This document shows positions 49,412-57,418 of a stretch of 64,000 nucleotides of DNA, piece after piece. Position numbers and translations under genes: made by a program. The stretch is taken from contig NZ_JACJGM010000010.1 of the NCBI RefSeq assembly GCF_015024225.1, positions 62,001 through 126,000 on the forward strand. Direction: 5' to 3'. Origin of the DNA: Nocardioides lijunqiniae (GTDB taxonomy: Bacteria > Actinomycetota > Actinomycetes > Propionibacteriales > Nocardioidaceae). The notes under the pieces are model-generated. The model was not told where the DNA came from. It made no database searches and saw only the letters and a program-made list of their open reading frames with translations. Numbering within the stretch: position 1 is the stretch's first letter; each line of letters opens with the position of its first letter.

Positions 49412-49608
49412 GCGACGCCACGCCCTCCTACGAAGCCGCCCGCGAGGAGCTGCTCGACGTCGTACGCCGCCTCGAGACCGGCGGCACGACCCTCGAGGAG
49501 TCCCTGGCGCTCTGGGAGCGCGGCGAGCAGCTCGCCACCATCTGCCAGGAGTGGCTCGACGGCGCCCGCAAGCGCCTGGACGAGGTGCTCGACCGGCAGG
49601 ACGACTGA
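49408..49608 (+). CDS. xseB: Exodeoxyribonuclease VII small subunit
   Basis: 66 residues. [20 protein letters not shown] followed by [20 protein letters not shown] and [12 protein letters not shown] is the full XseB helical pattern; the small subunit wraps the XseA coiled coil. The ATG overlaps the xseA stop by four bases, which ensures balanced synthesis. It converges on the DUF4245 gene with six bases between stops. Confidence 0.95.
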   Translation: MSDATPSYEAAREELLDVVRRLETGGTTLEESLALWERGEQLATICQEWLDGARKRLDEVLDRQDD

Positions 49609-49614
49609 CGCGGG

Positions 49615-50169
49615 TCAGCCCAGCGGGTCGGTGGTGAGCGACTCCAGCAGCAGTCGCAGGTCGTCCTCGCTCGCCGAGCCGTAGACCAGCAGGTTGTCCT
49701 CGCCCACCTCGGCCGCGTAGGCCCGGTCGCCGCCCTCGTCGGAGTAGCTCTCCCACGTGGTCGCGATCGGGCTGTCGAAGTCGACCGGGTCCTCCTCGGA
49801 GGCGTCCTCGTCGACGTACGTCGCCAGCAGGTCGTCGAGGCTCTCGTCCTCCTGCCGCACCCCGGCGAAGGTGCCGTCGTCGGTGAGGATCGAGAGGCCG
49901 AACGCGGGCCGGTCACCGGGGGTGAACGCAACGTTGGTGGCCTTCCAGCCCTCGGGCAGCGACGGCGGGTAGGCGATCTGGAGCCCCGCGTCCTGCACGA
50001 GCTCGACGGTCTCGAGGTAGTCGACGGCCTCGGGCTCGATCTCGGGGTTCTCCCGGGTCACCGCACGGAAGACCACGAACGCGGCGACGGCGAGCACGGT
50101 GACGACCAGCGAGGCGATCAGGCCGTTGGCCGACCGCGCGTACCGGGCCGGCTTCTCGCTGTCGCTCAC
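49615..50169 (-). CDS. DUF4245-family membrane-anchored protein
   Basis: 184 residues. A short cytoplasmic N-terminus (SDSEKPARYARSANGLIASL) leads into one transmembrane helix (about 18-40) and an extracytoplasmic domain with PPSLPEGWKATNVAFTPG and TTWESYSDEGGDRAYAAEVG. This is the DUF4245 layout known across actinobacteria, often between xseAB and glpX. The function is unknown. GTG 50169 is chosen by position of the anchor; GAGGAT lies six bases before it and could be a -10 or a ribosome binding site. It is divergent from the ArsB-like gene. Confidence 0.8.
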   Translation of the reverse strand: MSDSEKPARYARSANGLIASLVVTVLAVAAFVVFRAVTRENPEIEPEAVDYLETVELVQDAGLQIAYPPSLPEGWKATNVAFTPGDRPAFGLSILTDDGTFAGVRQEDESLDDLLATYVDEDASEEDPVDFDSPIATTWESYSDEGGDRAYAAEVGEDNLLVYGSASEDDLRLLLESLTTDPLG

Positions 50170-50190
50170 GGGCCCATCCTCACAGGTCGG

Positions 50191-50196
50191 TAGATT
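50191..50196 (+). promoter_or_regulatory. Leaderless-type -10 of the ArsB-like gene
   Basis: TAGATT lies six bases before GTG 50203 in the 33-base divergent gap with the DUF4245 gene. Confidence 0.45.
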
Positions 50197-50202
50197 GCCC
50201 GC

Positions 50203-51459
50203 GTGCCGACCCTCGCTCACTTGGTCGCCGAGGTGGTCGCGGTCTCAGCCCTCCTGGCGCTGCTCGTCACGGCCTACCGCCACCCCTCCGGGCGGGTCGA
50301 GGCGACGGTCGCGGTGCTCGCCGCGGCGGCGGCGCTGGCCACCGGCCTGGTCTCCCTCGACCACGCCGGCGACGCCGTGCGCGAGCTGGCGCCGGTCGTC
50401 GCCTTCCTCGCCACGATCCTGGTCGTCTCCGACGTCTGCGCCCGGGCGGGGCTCTTCGCGGCGGCGGGACGCCTCCTGCGTCCGGGACCAGGGCGCCGCC
50501 ACGCCCCCCGGAGGCTGTTCACCGCGGCCTTCCTGGTCGCCGCGCTCGTCACCGCCGTGCTGAGCCTCGACGCCACCGTCGTGCTGCTCACGCCGGTCGT
50601 CGTGGGGGCGGCGGTCGCTGCCGGCACCTCGACGACGCCCGGCGCCTACGCGTGCCTGCGGATGGCCAACTCCGCCTCGCTGCTGCTCCCGGTCTCCAAC
50701 CTCACCAACCTGCTGGCGATGCCCCACCTCGACCTGACCTTCGCCGGCTTCGCGGTCACGATGGCACCCGTACTGCTCGCGGTGCTCGCGGTCGAGTACG
50801 TCGTGCTGCGCCTGGTCTTCCGCCGGGAGCTCGCCGCGACGCCGTCCGAGGTGGCCGCGACGGAGGTCACCGCGGTGGAGCCGGTCCCCGTCGCGGTCGT
50901 GGCCCTGATGCTGGTGGGCTTCGCCGCCACCTCGCCGCTGGGGGTCGAGCCGTTCGTGGTCTCCACGGTGGCGGCGCTCGTGCTGGTGGTCTGGGCCCGG
51001 CGCCGCCGGCTGCTCGTGGCGCGCGACGTGGTGGGTGCCGCCCACCCGGGCTTCGCCTGCTTCGTGCTGGCGCTGGGCGTGGTGGTGGCCGCGATCTCGG
51101 AGGGCTTCCTGGGCGACCTCGTCGAGGAGGTGCTGCCGGCATCGACGGGCCTCGCGGCCCTGGCCCTGATCGCCGTGCTGGCGACGGTGCTCGCCAACCT
51201 CCTGACCAACCTCTCCGCGACGCTGCTGCTGGTCCCGCTCCTCGCCCCGCTCGGCGACACCGCGGTGCTCGCCGCGCTGCTCGGCCTCAACATCGGCGCC
51301 GGCCTCACCTACAGCGGCTCGCTCGCCAACCTCCTGTGGGCGCGCCACCTCGGCCGGTACGGCGAGCCGCCCGGCCTGGCCCGCTTCCACCTCGTCTCCT
51401 TCGCCGTGACCCCTCTCAGCCTCGCTGCCGCAGTCACGGCTCTGTGGCTGGTCACCTGA
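50203..51459 (+). CDS. ArsB/SLC13-type membrane permease
   Basis: 418 residues with about ten to eleven membrane helices of the ion-transporter superfamily. SLDATVVLLTPVVVGAA and CLRMANSASLLLPVSNLTNL are the paired helix-loop motifs of ArsB/ArsB-like proteins, and ANLLTNLSATLLLVPLLAPL with LNIGAGLTYSGSLANLLWAR is the C-terminal repeat equivalent. The substrate could be arsenite, or another oxyanion or dicarboxylate; no arsR or arsC is nearby. It immediately precedes the molybdate operon, so an oxyanion is attractive but unproven. It is probably leaderless. Confidence 0.75.
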   Translation: MPTLAHLVAEVVAVSALLALLVTAYRHPSGRVEATVAVLAAAAALATGLVSLDHAGDAVRELAPVVAFLATILVVSDVCARAGLFAAAGRLLRPGPGRRHAPRRLFTAAFLVAALVTAVLSLDATVVLLTPVVVGAAVAAGTSTTPGAYACLRMANSASLLLPVSNLTNLLAMPHLDLTFAGFAVTMAPVLLAVLAVEYVVLRLVFRRELAATPSEVAATEVTAVEPVPVAVVALMLVGFAATSPLGVEPFVVSTVAALVLVVWARRRRLLVARDVVGAAHPGFACFVLALGVVVAAISEGFLGDLVEEVLPASTGLAALALIAVLATVLANLLTNLSATLLLVPLLAPLGDTAVLAALLGLNIGAGLTYSGSLANLLWARHLGRYGEPPGLARFHLVSFAVTPLSLAAAVTALWLVT

Positions 51460-51483
51460 CCGCACCTGCGGCACACTGTGGGC

Positions 51484-51879
51484 GTGAGCACCTACCGACT
51501 TGCGGAGGCCGCCGAGATCCTCGGCGTCAGCGACGACACGGTACGCCGCTGGGTGGACGCGGGCCGGGTGGCCGCCTCCACCGCCGACGGCCGCGCGGTC
51601 ATCGCGGGCGCCGACCTCGCCGTCCTCGCCGAGTCGCTGGCCGACTCCCGCGACCCTGACCCGGCCCGCGCGTCCGCGGTCAGCGCCCGCAACCGGCTCA
51701 CCGGCATCGTCGTGCGGGTCAAGAGGGACGCCGTGATGGCGCAGGTCGACCTCATCTGCGGGCCCTACCGCATCGTCTCGCTGATGAGCTCCGAGGCCGC
51801 CGACGACCTCGGCCTCGAGCCCGGCGTGCGCGCGGTCGCCTCGGTGAAGTCGACCAACGTCGTCGTGGAGCGTCCGTGA
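51484..51879 (+). CDS. HTH-TOBE molybdenum-responsive protein, first gene of the mod operon
   Basis: 131 residues. The N-terminus YRLAEAAEILGVSDDTVRRW is an excisionase/MerR-like winged helix. The C-terminal TOBE (Mop) domain (about 65-131) reads SARNRLTGIVVRVKRDAVMA followed by QVDLICGPYRIVSLMSSEAA and ASVKSTNVVVERP, which binds molybdate or tungstate. It is a compact substitute for ModE and likely senses molybdate for the downstream modABC. CACACT lies six bases before GTG 51484. Its stop overlaps modA by four bases. Confidence 0.85.
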   Translation: MSTYRLAEAAEILGVSDDTVRRWVDAGRVAASTADGRAVIAGADLAVLAESLADSRDPDPARASAVSARNRLTGIVVRVKRDAVMAQVDLICGPYRIVSLMSSEAADDLGLEPGVRAVASVKSTNVVVERP

Positions 51880-52631
51880 GCAGCCGCCGCTCCCCCGTGC
51901 TCGCCTCCGTCGCGGGGATGGCGCTCGTGCTGCCGCTGGCGGCCTGCGGAGGCGACGACGGCGAGCAGCGCACGATCACGGTGCTCGCAGCGGCCTCACT
52001 CACCGAGACGTTCACGACCCTGGCCGCCGACTTCGAGGCCGCGCACGAGGGCGTGCGTGTCCGGCTCGCCTTCGACTCCTCGGCGACCCTCGCCGAGCAG
52101 GCCGTGGGCGGCGCCCCGGCCGACGTCCTGGCCACCGCGGACACCACGACGATGGACAGCGCCGCCGACGCGCTCGCCGCGGACCCGCGGGTCTTCGCCA
52201 CCAACACGATGGTGCTGGTGGTGCCCGCGGACAACCCGGCCGACATCCGCTCCTTCGACGACCTGGGCCCGGGCGTCGACTACGTCGTCTGCGTCGACAC
52301 CGCGCCCTGCGGCAAGGTCGCCGCCGCCCTGCTCTCGAGCGCCGACCCGGGTGCCGAGCCGGCCAGCCTCGAGGTCGACGTCAAGGCGGTGCTGGCCAAG
52401 GTCACCAGCGGCGAGGCCGACGCCGGCCTGGTCTACGCCTCCGACGCGGTGGCGGCAGGCGACGCGGTGACGACCGTGGAGGTCCCCGGCGCCGACGCGC
52501 AGGTCACGACGTACCCGATCGCGCCGCTCGACCAGTCGCAGGACGCCGAGCTGGCCCGGCAGTTCGTCGACCTCGTGCTCGACGAGGAGGGGCAGCAGGT
52601 CCTCCGGGACGCCGGCTTCGGGGCGCCGTGA
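51876..52631 (+). CDS. modA: Molybdate-binding lipoprotein
   Basis: 251 residues. The signal peptide ends in a lipobox (PLAACGGDD). The type II periplasmic-binding fold begins ITVLAAASLTETFTTLA, with FDSSATLAEQAVGGAPADVL as the oxyanion-contacting loop and DAGLVYASDAVAAGD in the second lobe. It captures molybdate or tungstate outside the membrane. The GTG overlaps the stop of the TOBE gene and its own stop overlaps modB, each by GTGA, so the whole operon is translationally coupled. Confidence 0.92.
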   Translation: MSSRRSPVLASVAGMALVLPLAACGGDDGEQRTITVLAAASLTETFTTLAADFEAAHEGVRVRLAFDSSATLAEQAVGGAPADVLATADTTTMDSAADALAADPRVFATNTMVLVVPADNPADIRSFDDLGPGVDYVVCVDTAPCGKVAAALLSSADPGAEPASLEVDVKAVLAKVTSGEADAGLVYASDAVAAGDAVTTVEVPGADAQVTTYPIAPLDQSQDAELARQFVDLVLDEEGQQVLRDAGFGAP

Positions 52632-53422
52632 CGACGGCGCGCACCCTGGGCCGCCCGCCCCTGGTCCTCCTGGTCCCCGCCGCCCTCGCCGCGGCGCTCC
52701 TGGTGCTCCCCCTGGTCAGCCTGGTGCTCGACACCCCGTGGGCGACCTTCCTCGACCGTCTCGGCAGCCGCGAGGTAGGCGAGGCGCTGCGTCTCACGGC
52801 GGTCGCGTCGGGGGCCACCGTGGTCGCCTGCGTGCTGCTCGGGACGCCGCTGGCCTGGCTGCTCGCCCGCGTCGACTTCCGCGGCCGCGCGGTGCTGCGC
52901 GCCGCCGTCACGGTCCCGCTCGTGCTGCCTCCGGTCGTCGCCGGCGTCGCGCTCGTGACCGCGCTGGGACGCACCGGCGTCCTGGGTCCCCTGCTGCGCG
53001 AGGGCGGCGTCTCGCTGCCCTACACGACCCCAGCGGTGGTCATCGCCCACACGTTCGTCTCGATGCCGTTCTACGTGCTGTCCGTCGAGGGCGCGATGCG
53101 CAGCGCCGGCGAGCGCTACGACGTCGTCGCGGCCACCCTCGGCGCCTCGCGCTGGACGACGTTCCGACGCGTGACGCTGCCGCTGGCGATGCCGGGCGTG
53201 CTGGCGGGCGCGGTGCTGGCGTGGGCCCGGTCGCTCGGGGAGTTCGGCGCCACGATCACCTTCGCCGGCAACTACCCCGGCACGACCCAGACCATGCCGT
53301 CGCTGATCTACACCACGCTGCAGGCCGACCCCGAGGTGGCGCGCACGCTCAGCATGATCCTGCTCCTGGCGTCCGTCGCGATCCTCGCCGCGCTCCGCAA
53401 CCGATGGCTGACCACGCCGTGA
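52628..53422 (+). CDS. modB: Molybdate ABC transporter permease
   Basis: 264 residues with about six transmembrane helices. The EAA loop that contacts the ATPase reads DVVAATLGASRWTTFRRVTL, and ARSLGEFGATITFAGNYPGT is the ModB signature following it. It forms the membrane channel of the molybdate importer as a homodimer. It overlaps modA and modC by four bases on each side. Confidence 0.92.
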   Translation: MTTARTLGRPPLVLLVPAALAAALLVLPLVSLVLDTPWATFLDRLGSREVGEALRLTAVASGATVVACVLLGTPLAWLLARVDFRGRAVLRAAVTVPLVLPPVVAGVALVTALGRTGVLGPLLREGGVSLPYTTPAVVIAHTFVSMPFYVLSVEGAMRSAGERYDVVAATLGASRWTTFRRVTLPLAMPGVLAGAVLAWARSLGEFGATITFAGNYPGTTQTMPSLIYTTLQADPEVARTLSMILLLASVAILAALRNRWLTTP

Positions 53423-54387
53423 GCGGGCTCGACGCACGGGTCTACGTCGAGGGCCGGCTCGACGCGGCCCTCACCGCGCAGGCCGGGCAGGTCGTCGCCG
53501 TCATCGGACCGAACGGCGCCGGCAAGACGACGCTCCTGCGCGCGCTCGCCGGCCTGGTCCAGATGAGCGGGTCGGTCAGGGTCGCGGGCGAGAGCTGGAC
53601 CGAGCCGCCGCGGCTCGTGCGCGACCGCGGCCTCGGCTACGTGTTCCAGGACCAGTCCCTCTTCCCCCACCTCACCGCCCTCGACAACGTCGCCTTCGGG
53701 CCACGCGCGCGAGGCGTCCGACGACGCGACGCGGAGGCCACCGCCCGGGCGTGGCTCGACCGCCTCGGCGTCGGCGACCTGTCGTCGCGCCGGCCGGGCG
53801 AGCTGTCCGGCGGGCAGGCGCAGCGGGTGGCGATCGCCCGGGCGCTGGCCACCCGGCCGGCCCTGCTGCTCCTCGACGAGCCCTTCGCCGGGCTCGACGT
53901 GGGGGTGGCCACCGCACTGCGCCTCGAGCTGGCCCGTCACCTCGCCGACTACCCCGGGGTCGCGCTGCTGGTCACGCACGACGCGATCGACGCCCTCACC
54001 CTCGCCGACCGGGTGGTCGTCCTCGACCGCGGCCGGGTGGCCCAGGAGGGCACCCCGCAGGACGTCGCGGCCCGCCCCCGCACCGACCACGTGGCGCGTC
54101 TGGTCGGCCTCAACGTGCTGCGCGAGGGCGAGGTCCTGCGCTCGTTCAGCCCGCGCGCGGTGACGGTCTCTCTGCACCGCCCCGAGGGGTCGGCCCGTCA
54201 CCAGTGGCACGGGGTCGTCCTGAGCGCGGCGCCGCACGGGGACGCCGTACGCCTGCTGGTCTCGGGCGAGCACGAGCTGCTCGCCGACGTCACCCCGGCC
54301 GCCGCCGGCGAGCTCGGGCTGGCCCCCGGCCGGCAGGTCTGGCTCTCGGTCAAGGAGACCGCCGTGCAGGCGTACGCCGCGGACTGA
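53419..54387 (+). CDS. modC: Molybdate ABC transporter ATP-binding protein
   Basis: 322 residues. Walker A is GPNGAGKTT, the signature is LSGGQAQRVAIARALA, Walker B is LLLLDEPFAGLD, and the switch histidine lies in LLVTHDAIDAL. The C-terminal part (about 235-322) is a TOBE domain. GTG 53419 is preferred because it forms a GTGA overlap with modB, as at every other junction in this operon; ATG 53404, five codons earlier, is the alternative. It powers molybdate import from the cytoplasmic face. Confidence 0.92.
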   Translation: MSGLDARVYVEGRLDAALTAQAGQVVAVIGPNGAGKTTLLRALAGLVQMSGSVRVAGESWTEPPRLVRDRGLGYVFQDQSLFPHLTALDNVAFGPRARGVRRRDAEATARAWLDRLGVGDLSSRRPGELSGGQAQRVAIARALATRPALLLLDEPFAGLDVGVATALRLELARHLADYPGVALLVTHDAIDALTLADRVVVLDRGRVAQEGTPQDVAARPRTDHVARLVGLNVLREGEVLRSFSPRAVTVSLHRPEGSARHQWHGVVLSAAPHGDAVRLLVSGEHELLADVTPAAAGELGLAPGRQVWLSVKETAVQAYAAD

Positions 54388-54416
54388 GCGGCCTCCGACG
54401 TCACCGGGGTCCCCGT

Positions 54417-54422
54417 TACGAT
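54417..54422 (+). promoter_or_regulatory. Leaderless-type -10 of glpX
   Basis: TACGAT lies seven bases before ATG 54430. Its last two bases are the AT of the upstream ATG at 54421, which argues that 54430 is the real start. Confidence 0.5.
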
Positions 54423-54429
54423 GCCGACC

Positions 54430-55446
54430 ATGGACCCCTCGCTCGACGTCGCGCCCCAGACTCCCGACCGCAACCTGGCGCTCGAGCTGGTGCGGGTGAC
54501 CGAGGCGGCCGCGATGGCGGCAGGTCGCTGGGTGGGGCGCGGCGACAAGAACGGCGCCGACGACGTGGCCGTCAACGCGATGCGCGTGATGATCTCGACC
54601 ATCGGCATGAACGGCACCGTCGTCATCGGCGAGGGCGAGAAGGACAACGCGCCGATGCTCTACAACGGCGAGCAGGTGGGCGACGGAACCGGCCCCGACT
54701 GCGACGTCGCGGTCGACCCGATCGACGGCACCACCCTGACCGCCAAGGGCATGGCCAACGCGGTCGCCGTGCTGGCGGTCTCCCCGCGTGGGTCGATGTA
54801 CGACCCGTCCGCGGTCTTCTACATGGACAAGCTCGCCACGGGGCCCGAGGCGGCCGACGTCGTCGACATCCGCTACCCCGTCGCGGAGAACATCCACCAG
54901 GTCGCGAAGGCCAAGGGAGGCAAGGCCGAGGACGTCACCGTCGTGCTCCTCGACCGGCCCCGTCACGCTCAGCTGGCCGAGGAGATCCGGGCCACCGGGG
55001 CACGCATCAAGTTCATCGTCGACGGCGACGTGGCCGGCGCGATCTCCGCGGCCCGACCCGACAGCGGTGTCGACCTGCTGCTCGGCGTCGGCGGTACGCC
55101 GGAGGCGATCATCACCGCCTGCGCCATGAAGTGCATGGGCGGCGTGATCCAGGGCCAGCTGTGGCCGCAGGACGACGCGGAGCGCCAGCGCGCCCTCGAC
55201 GCCGGCCACGACCTCGACCCGGACTTCGTGCTCTCGACCGACGACCTCGTCACCGGCGACGACTGCTTCTTCGTCGCCACCGGCATCACCGACGGCGACC
55301 TCATGCGCGGGGTGCGCTACGCCAAGGGCGGCGCCACCACCCACTCGCTGGTCATGCGATCGCGCAGCGGCACGATCCGCTCGATCACCTCCGAGCACCG
55401 CCTGCAGAAGCTACGCAGTTACTCCGCGATCGACTTCGACCACTGA
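54430..55446 (+). CDS. glpX: Class II fructose-1,6-bisphosphatase (GlpX)
   Basis: 338 residues. [20 protein letters not shown] and [17 protein letters not shown] start the family fold, [14 protein letters not shown] gives acidic metal ligands, [20 protein letters not shown] is the Li-sensitive phosphatase metal motif, and [20 protein letters not shown] is the C-terminal signature. It is the gluconeogenic FBPase of actinobacteria. The ATG at 54430 is preferred over 54421 because of the -10 spacing. It normally sits next to xseAB-DUF4245; here the ArsB-like and mod genes lie between. Its 3-prime end overlaps the convergent esterase by 36 bases. Confidence 0.93.
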   Translation: MDPSLDVAPQTPDRNLALELVRVTEAAAMAAGRWVGRGDKNGADDVAVNAMRVMISTIGMNGTVVIGEGEKDNAPMLYNGEQVGDGTGPDCDVAVDPIDGTTLTAKGMANAVAVLAVSPRGSMYDPSAVFYMDKLATGPEAADVVDIRYPVAENIHQVAKAKGGKAEDVTVVLLDRPRHAQLAEEIRATGARIKFIVDGDVAGAISAARPDSGVDLLLGVGGTPEAIITACAMKCMGGVIQGQLWPQDDAERQRALDAGHDLDPDFVLSTDDLVTGDDCFFVATGITDGDLMRGVRYAKGGATTHSLVMRSRSGTIRSITSEHRLQKLRSYSAIDFDH

Positions 55447-56256
55447 CGTCACCGACGCCGCCGCCTGGCGGTGCAGCGACGTCACCACGTGGTCGATGAC
55501 CCGCGGGTCGACGGCCATGCCCACGTGGGACGCCGTGACCTCGATGCCGTGGGCGGCCGCCGGCACGCACGCTCGCCAGTCGACGATGCCGTCGCGCTTG
55601 GAGTAGACCGCGGTGAAGCCCACGCCCGCCGGCATCGGCAGCTGGCTCTCGTCGAAGCTCTGCCGCGCGCAGTCGCCGGCCACGCAGTCGGCGGCCATCA
55701 GGCCCGGCACGCCGGCGCGGCTGAGCCGCACCAGCAGGTCGACGCTCGCGGTCAGCACCCGGTGGTGGGCGGCAGGCGCGAGCATCGGGCTGCCGAGGGT
55801 CACGATGCCGGACACGAGGTCCGGTCGGCGTACGGCGATGCCGCGCGCGAGCATGCCACCGAGGCTGTGCCCCACGAGCTGGACCCTGCTGCCGCGACGG
55901 ATGACGATCGACTCCAGCCGCTCCTCGAGCTGCGCCGCCGCGTCGAGCGTGCACCCGACGTTCGCGCGGATGTGGGAGCGGTAGGTCCGGAATCCCTGTG
56001 CCCGCAGGTGTCTGGCCATCAGGGTCAGCGACGCGTCGCCCGCCATGAAGCCGGGCACCAGCACGACCGGGTCGACGGCCCGGGGCCGGCGCCGTCCGGT
56101 GTACGGCGTGCTCCGACGGGCACGGCGGTCGCCGGCGGAGCGCAGCGCGTAGCGGCCGGCCTCGGTGAGCACGCTCCCCTCGCGGATGACCGCGACGACG
56201 GCCGGACGCGCGAACCCCTCCGGCAGCAGGAAGGACGCCAGTGTGGGGTTGCTCAC
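55411..56256 (-). CDS. Alpha/beta-hydrolase (triacylglycerol lipase/esterase type)
   Basis: 281 residues. [20 protein letters not shown] leads into the oxyanion region, and [20 protein letters not shown] carries the nucleophilic serine in [21 protein letters not shown] is the likely acid segment and [13 protein letters not shown] carries the catalytic histidine. There is no signal peptide, so it probably works inside the cell on lipid or ester substrates. GTG 56256 has a TACCGT -10 seven bases upstream. It converges on glpX and is divergent from the next hydrolase. Confidence 0.82.
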   Translation of the reverse strand: MSNPTLASFLLPEGFARPAVVAVIREGSVLTEAGRYALRSAGDRRARRSTPYTGRRRPRAVDPVVLVPGFMAGDASLTLMARHLRAQGFRTYRSHIRANVGCTLDAAAQLEERLESIVIRRGSRVQLVGHSLGGMLARGIAVRRPDLVSGIVTLGSPMLAPAAHHRVLTASVDLLVRLSRAGVPGLMAADCVAGDCARQSFDESQLPMPAGVGFTAVYSKRDGIVDWRACVPAAAHGIEVTASHVGMAVDPRVIDHVVTSLHRQAAASVTSVVEVDRGVTA

Positions 56257-56263
56257 TCGGGGG

Positions 56264-56269
56264 ACGGTA
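56264..56269 (-). promoter_or_regulatory. Leaderless-type -10 of the esterase gene
   Basis: On the minus strand TACCGT lies seven bases before GTG 56256. The same hexamer serves the genes at 6538 and 42670. Confidence 0.45.
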
Positions 56270-56345
56270 CGCCCACCGGGTCCTCCGACGTGGGAGCTCG
56301 GGCCCGGTCGCACCACCGGGGCCTTGGATGCGAGATGATCGCGTC

Positions 56346-57314
56346 ATGTCGACCGGTCCTCGTCCCACGCCCGACGTCGTCGTGTCCGAGGAGCTGTTCG
56401 CTCCCGTGGCCCAGGGCGTCGAGCTCTGCTACCAGACCTTCGGCGACCCCGACGACGAGCCGCTGCTGCTGGTGATGGGGCTCGGCGGCCCCATGACCTG
56501 GTGGGACCCGCAGCTGTGCCGGCTGCTGGCGTCCCGCGGGTTCTACGTCGTGCGCTACGACAACCGCGACACCGGCCGCTCGAGCCGGGTGGGGACCCGG
56601 GTCGGCCGCACCGCGCTGGTGCGGGCGTTCGCCGGCGGGCGCACCCGACCGCCGTACACGCTCGACGACCTGGCCGAGGACGCGTTCGGCCTGCTCGACC
56701 ACCTGGGCCTGGAGTCCGCGCACGTGGTCGGGGTCTCGATGGGCGGGATGATCGTGCAGACGATGGCGATCAACCAGCCCAAGCGCGTGCGCAGCCTGAC
56801 CAGCATCATGTCCACGACCGGCAAGCGCACGGTCGGCTGGCAGCACCCGTCGCTGCTGCCGTCGCTCCTCGCCAACCGTGCCGCGGGCCGCGAGGCCTAC
56901 GTCAAGGCGAGCGCAGCCCTGTGGAAGCTGATCGGATCGCCCGGCTTTCCGCAGAGCGACGAGCAGGTGGCGGCCCGCGCCGAGGAGACCTACGACCGCG
57001 GCGTCACGCCTGAGGGCGTGCTGCGGCAGATGCTCGCGATCCTCCACCAGCCCAACCGCAGCGCGCGCCTGAGGTCGGTGAAGGTGCCCGCCCTGGTGGT
57101 GCACGGGCTCGCCGACAAGATGGTGCACGTGTCCGGCGGCCGCGCCACGGCCGCCGCGATCCCGGGCGCCGAGCTGCTGCTCATCGAGGGCATGGGCCAC
57201 GACATGCCCGAGCCGCTCTTCGAGACGTTCGCGGCCGGCATCCGCCGAACGGCGGACCGGGCGGCGTCGTCGGGCCGGTCGCATGGCCCGTCGCAGGGCC
57301 GGTCGCAGGGCTAA
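56346..57314 (+). CDS. Alpha/beta-hydrolase
   Basis: 322 residues. LLLVMGLGGPMTWWDPQLCR is the oxyanion-hole region, VVRYDNRDTGRSS a family-conserved loop, AHVVGVSMGGMIVQTMA the nucleophile elbow (GVSMGG), HGLADKMVHVSGG the acid and EGMGHDMPEPL the histidine. The family spans esterases, aclacinomycin methylesterase-like enzymes and haloperoxidase-like proteins, so the substrate is open. A C-terminal Gly/Ser/Arg tail of about 30 residues is disordered. GATGAT lies six bases before ATG 56346. It is divergent from the esterase gene. Confidence 0.85.
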   Translation: MSTGPRPTPDVVVSEELFAPVAQGVELCYQTFGDPDDEPLLLVMGLGGPMTWWDPQLCRLLASRGFYVVRYDNRDTGRSSRVGTRVGRTALVRAFAGGRTRPPYTLDDLAEDAFGLLDHLGLESAHVVGVSMGGMIVQTMAINQPKRVRSLTSIMSTTGKRTVGWQHPSLLPSLLANRAAGREAYVKASAALWKLIGSPGFPQSDEQVAARAEETYDRGVTPEGVLRQMLAILHQPNRSARLRSVKVPALVVHGLADKMVHVSGGRATAAAIPGAELLLIEGMGHDMPEPLFETFAAGIRRTADRAASSGRSHGPSQGRSQG

Positions 57315-57365
57315 GAGCCCTGTCGGCAACATGCCCCATCCGGGTACCGGTGTGACGGTGGACAA

Positions 57366-57385
57366 TCTGGTCCGATAGGACTAGA
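57366..57385 (+). promoter_or_regulatory. Operator-like dyad over the trehalose importer promoter
   Basis: TCTGGTCC-GATA-GGACTAGA is an inverted repeat with one mismatch in eight. It lies between TGGACA (a -35 candidate, 57359-57364) and TAGACG (a -10 candidate 17 bases later, 57382-57387), ahead of the GGAGGGA ribosome binding site. A sugar-responsive repressor of the LacI or GntR type would fit; none is encoded in the window. Confidence 0.5.
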
Positions 57386-57418
57386 CGTGTGACCCACACC
57401 ACTATCCGGGAGGGACAG

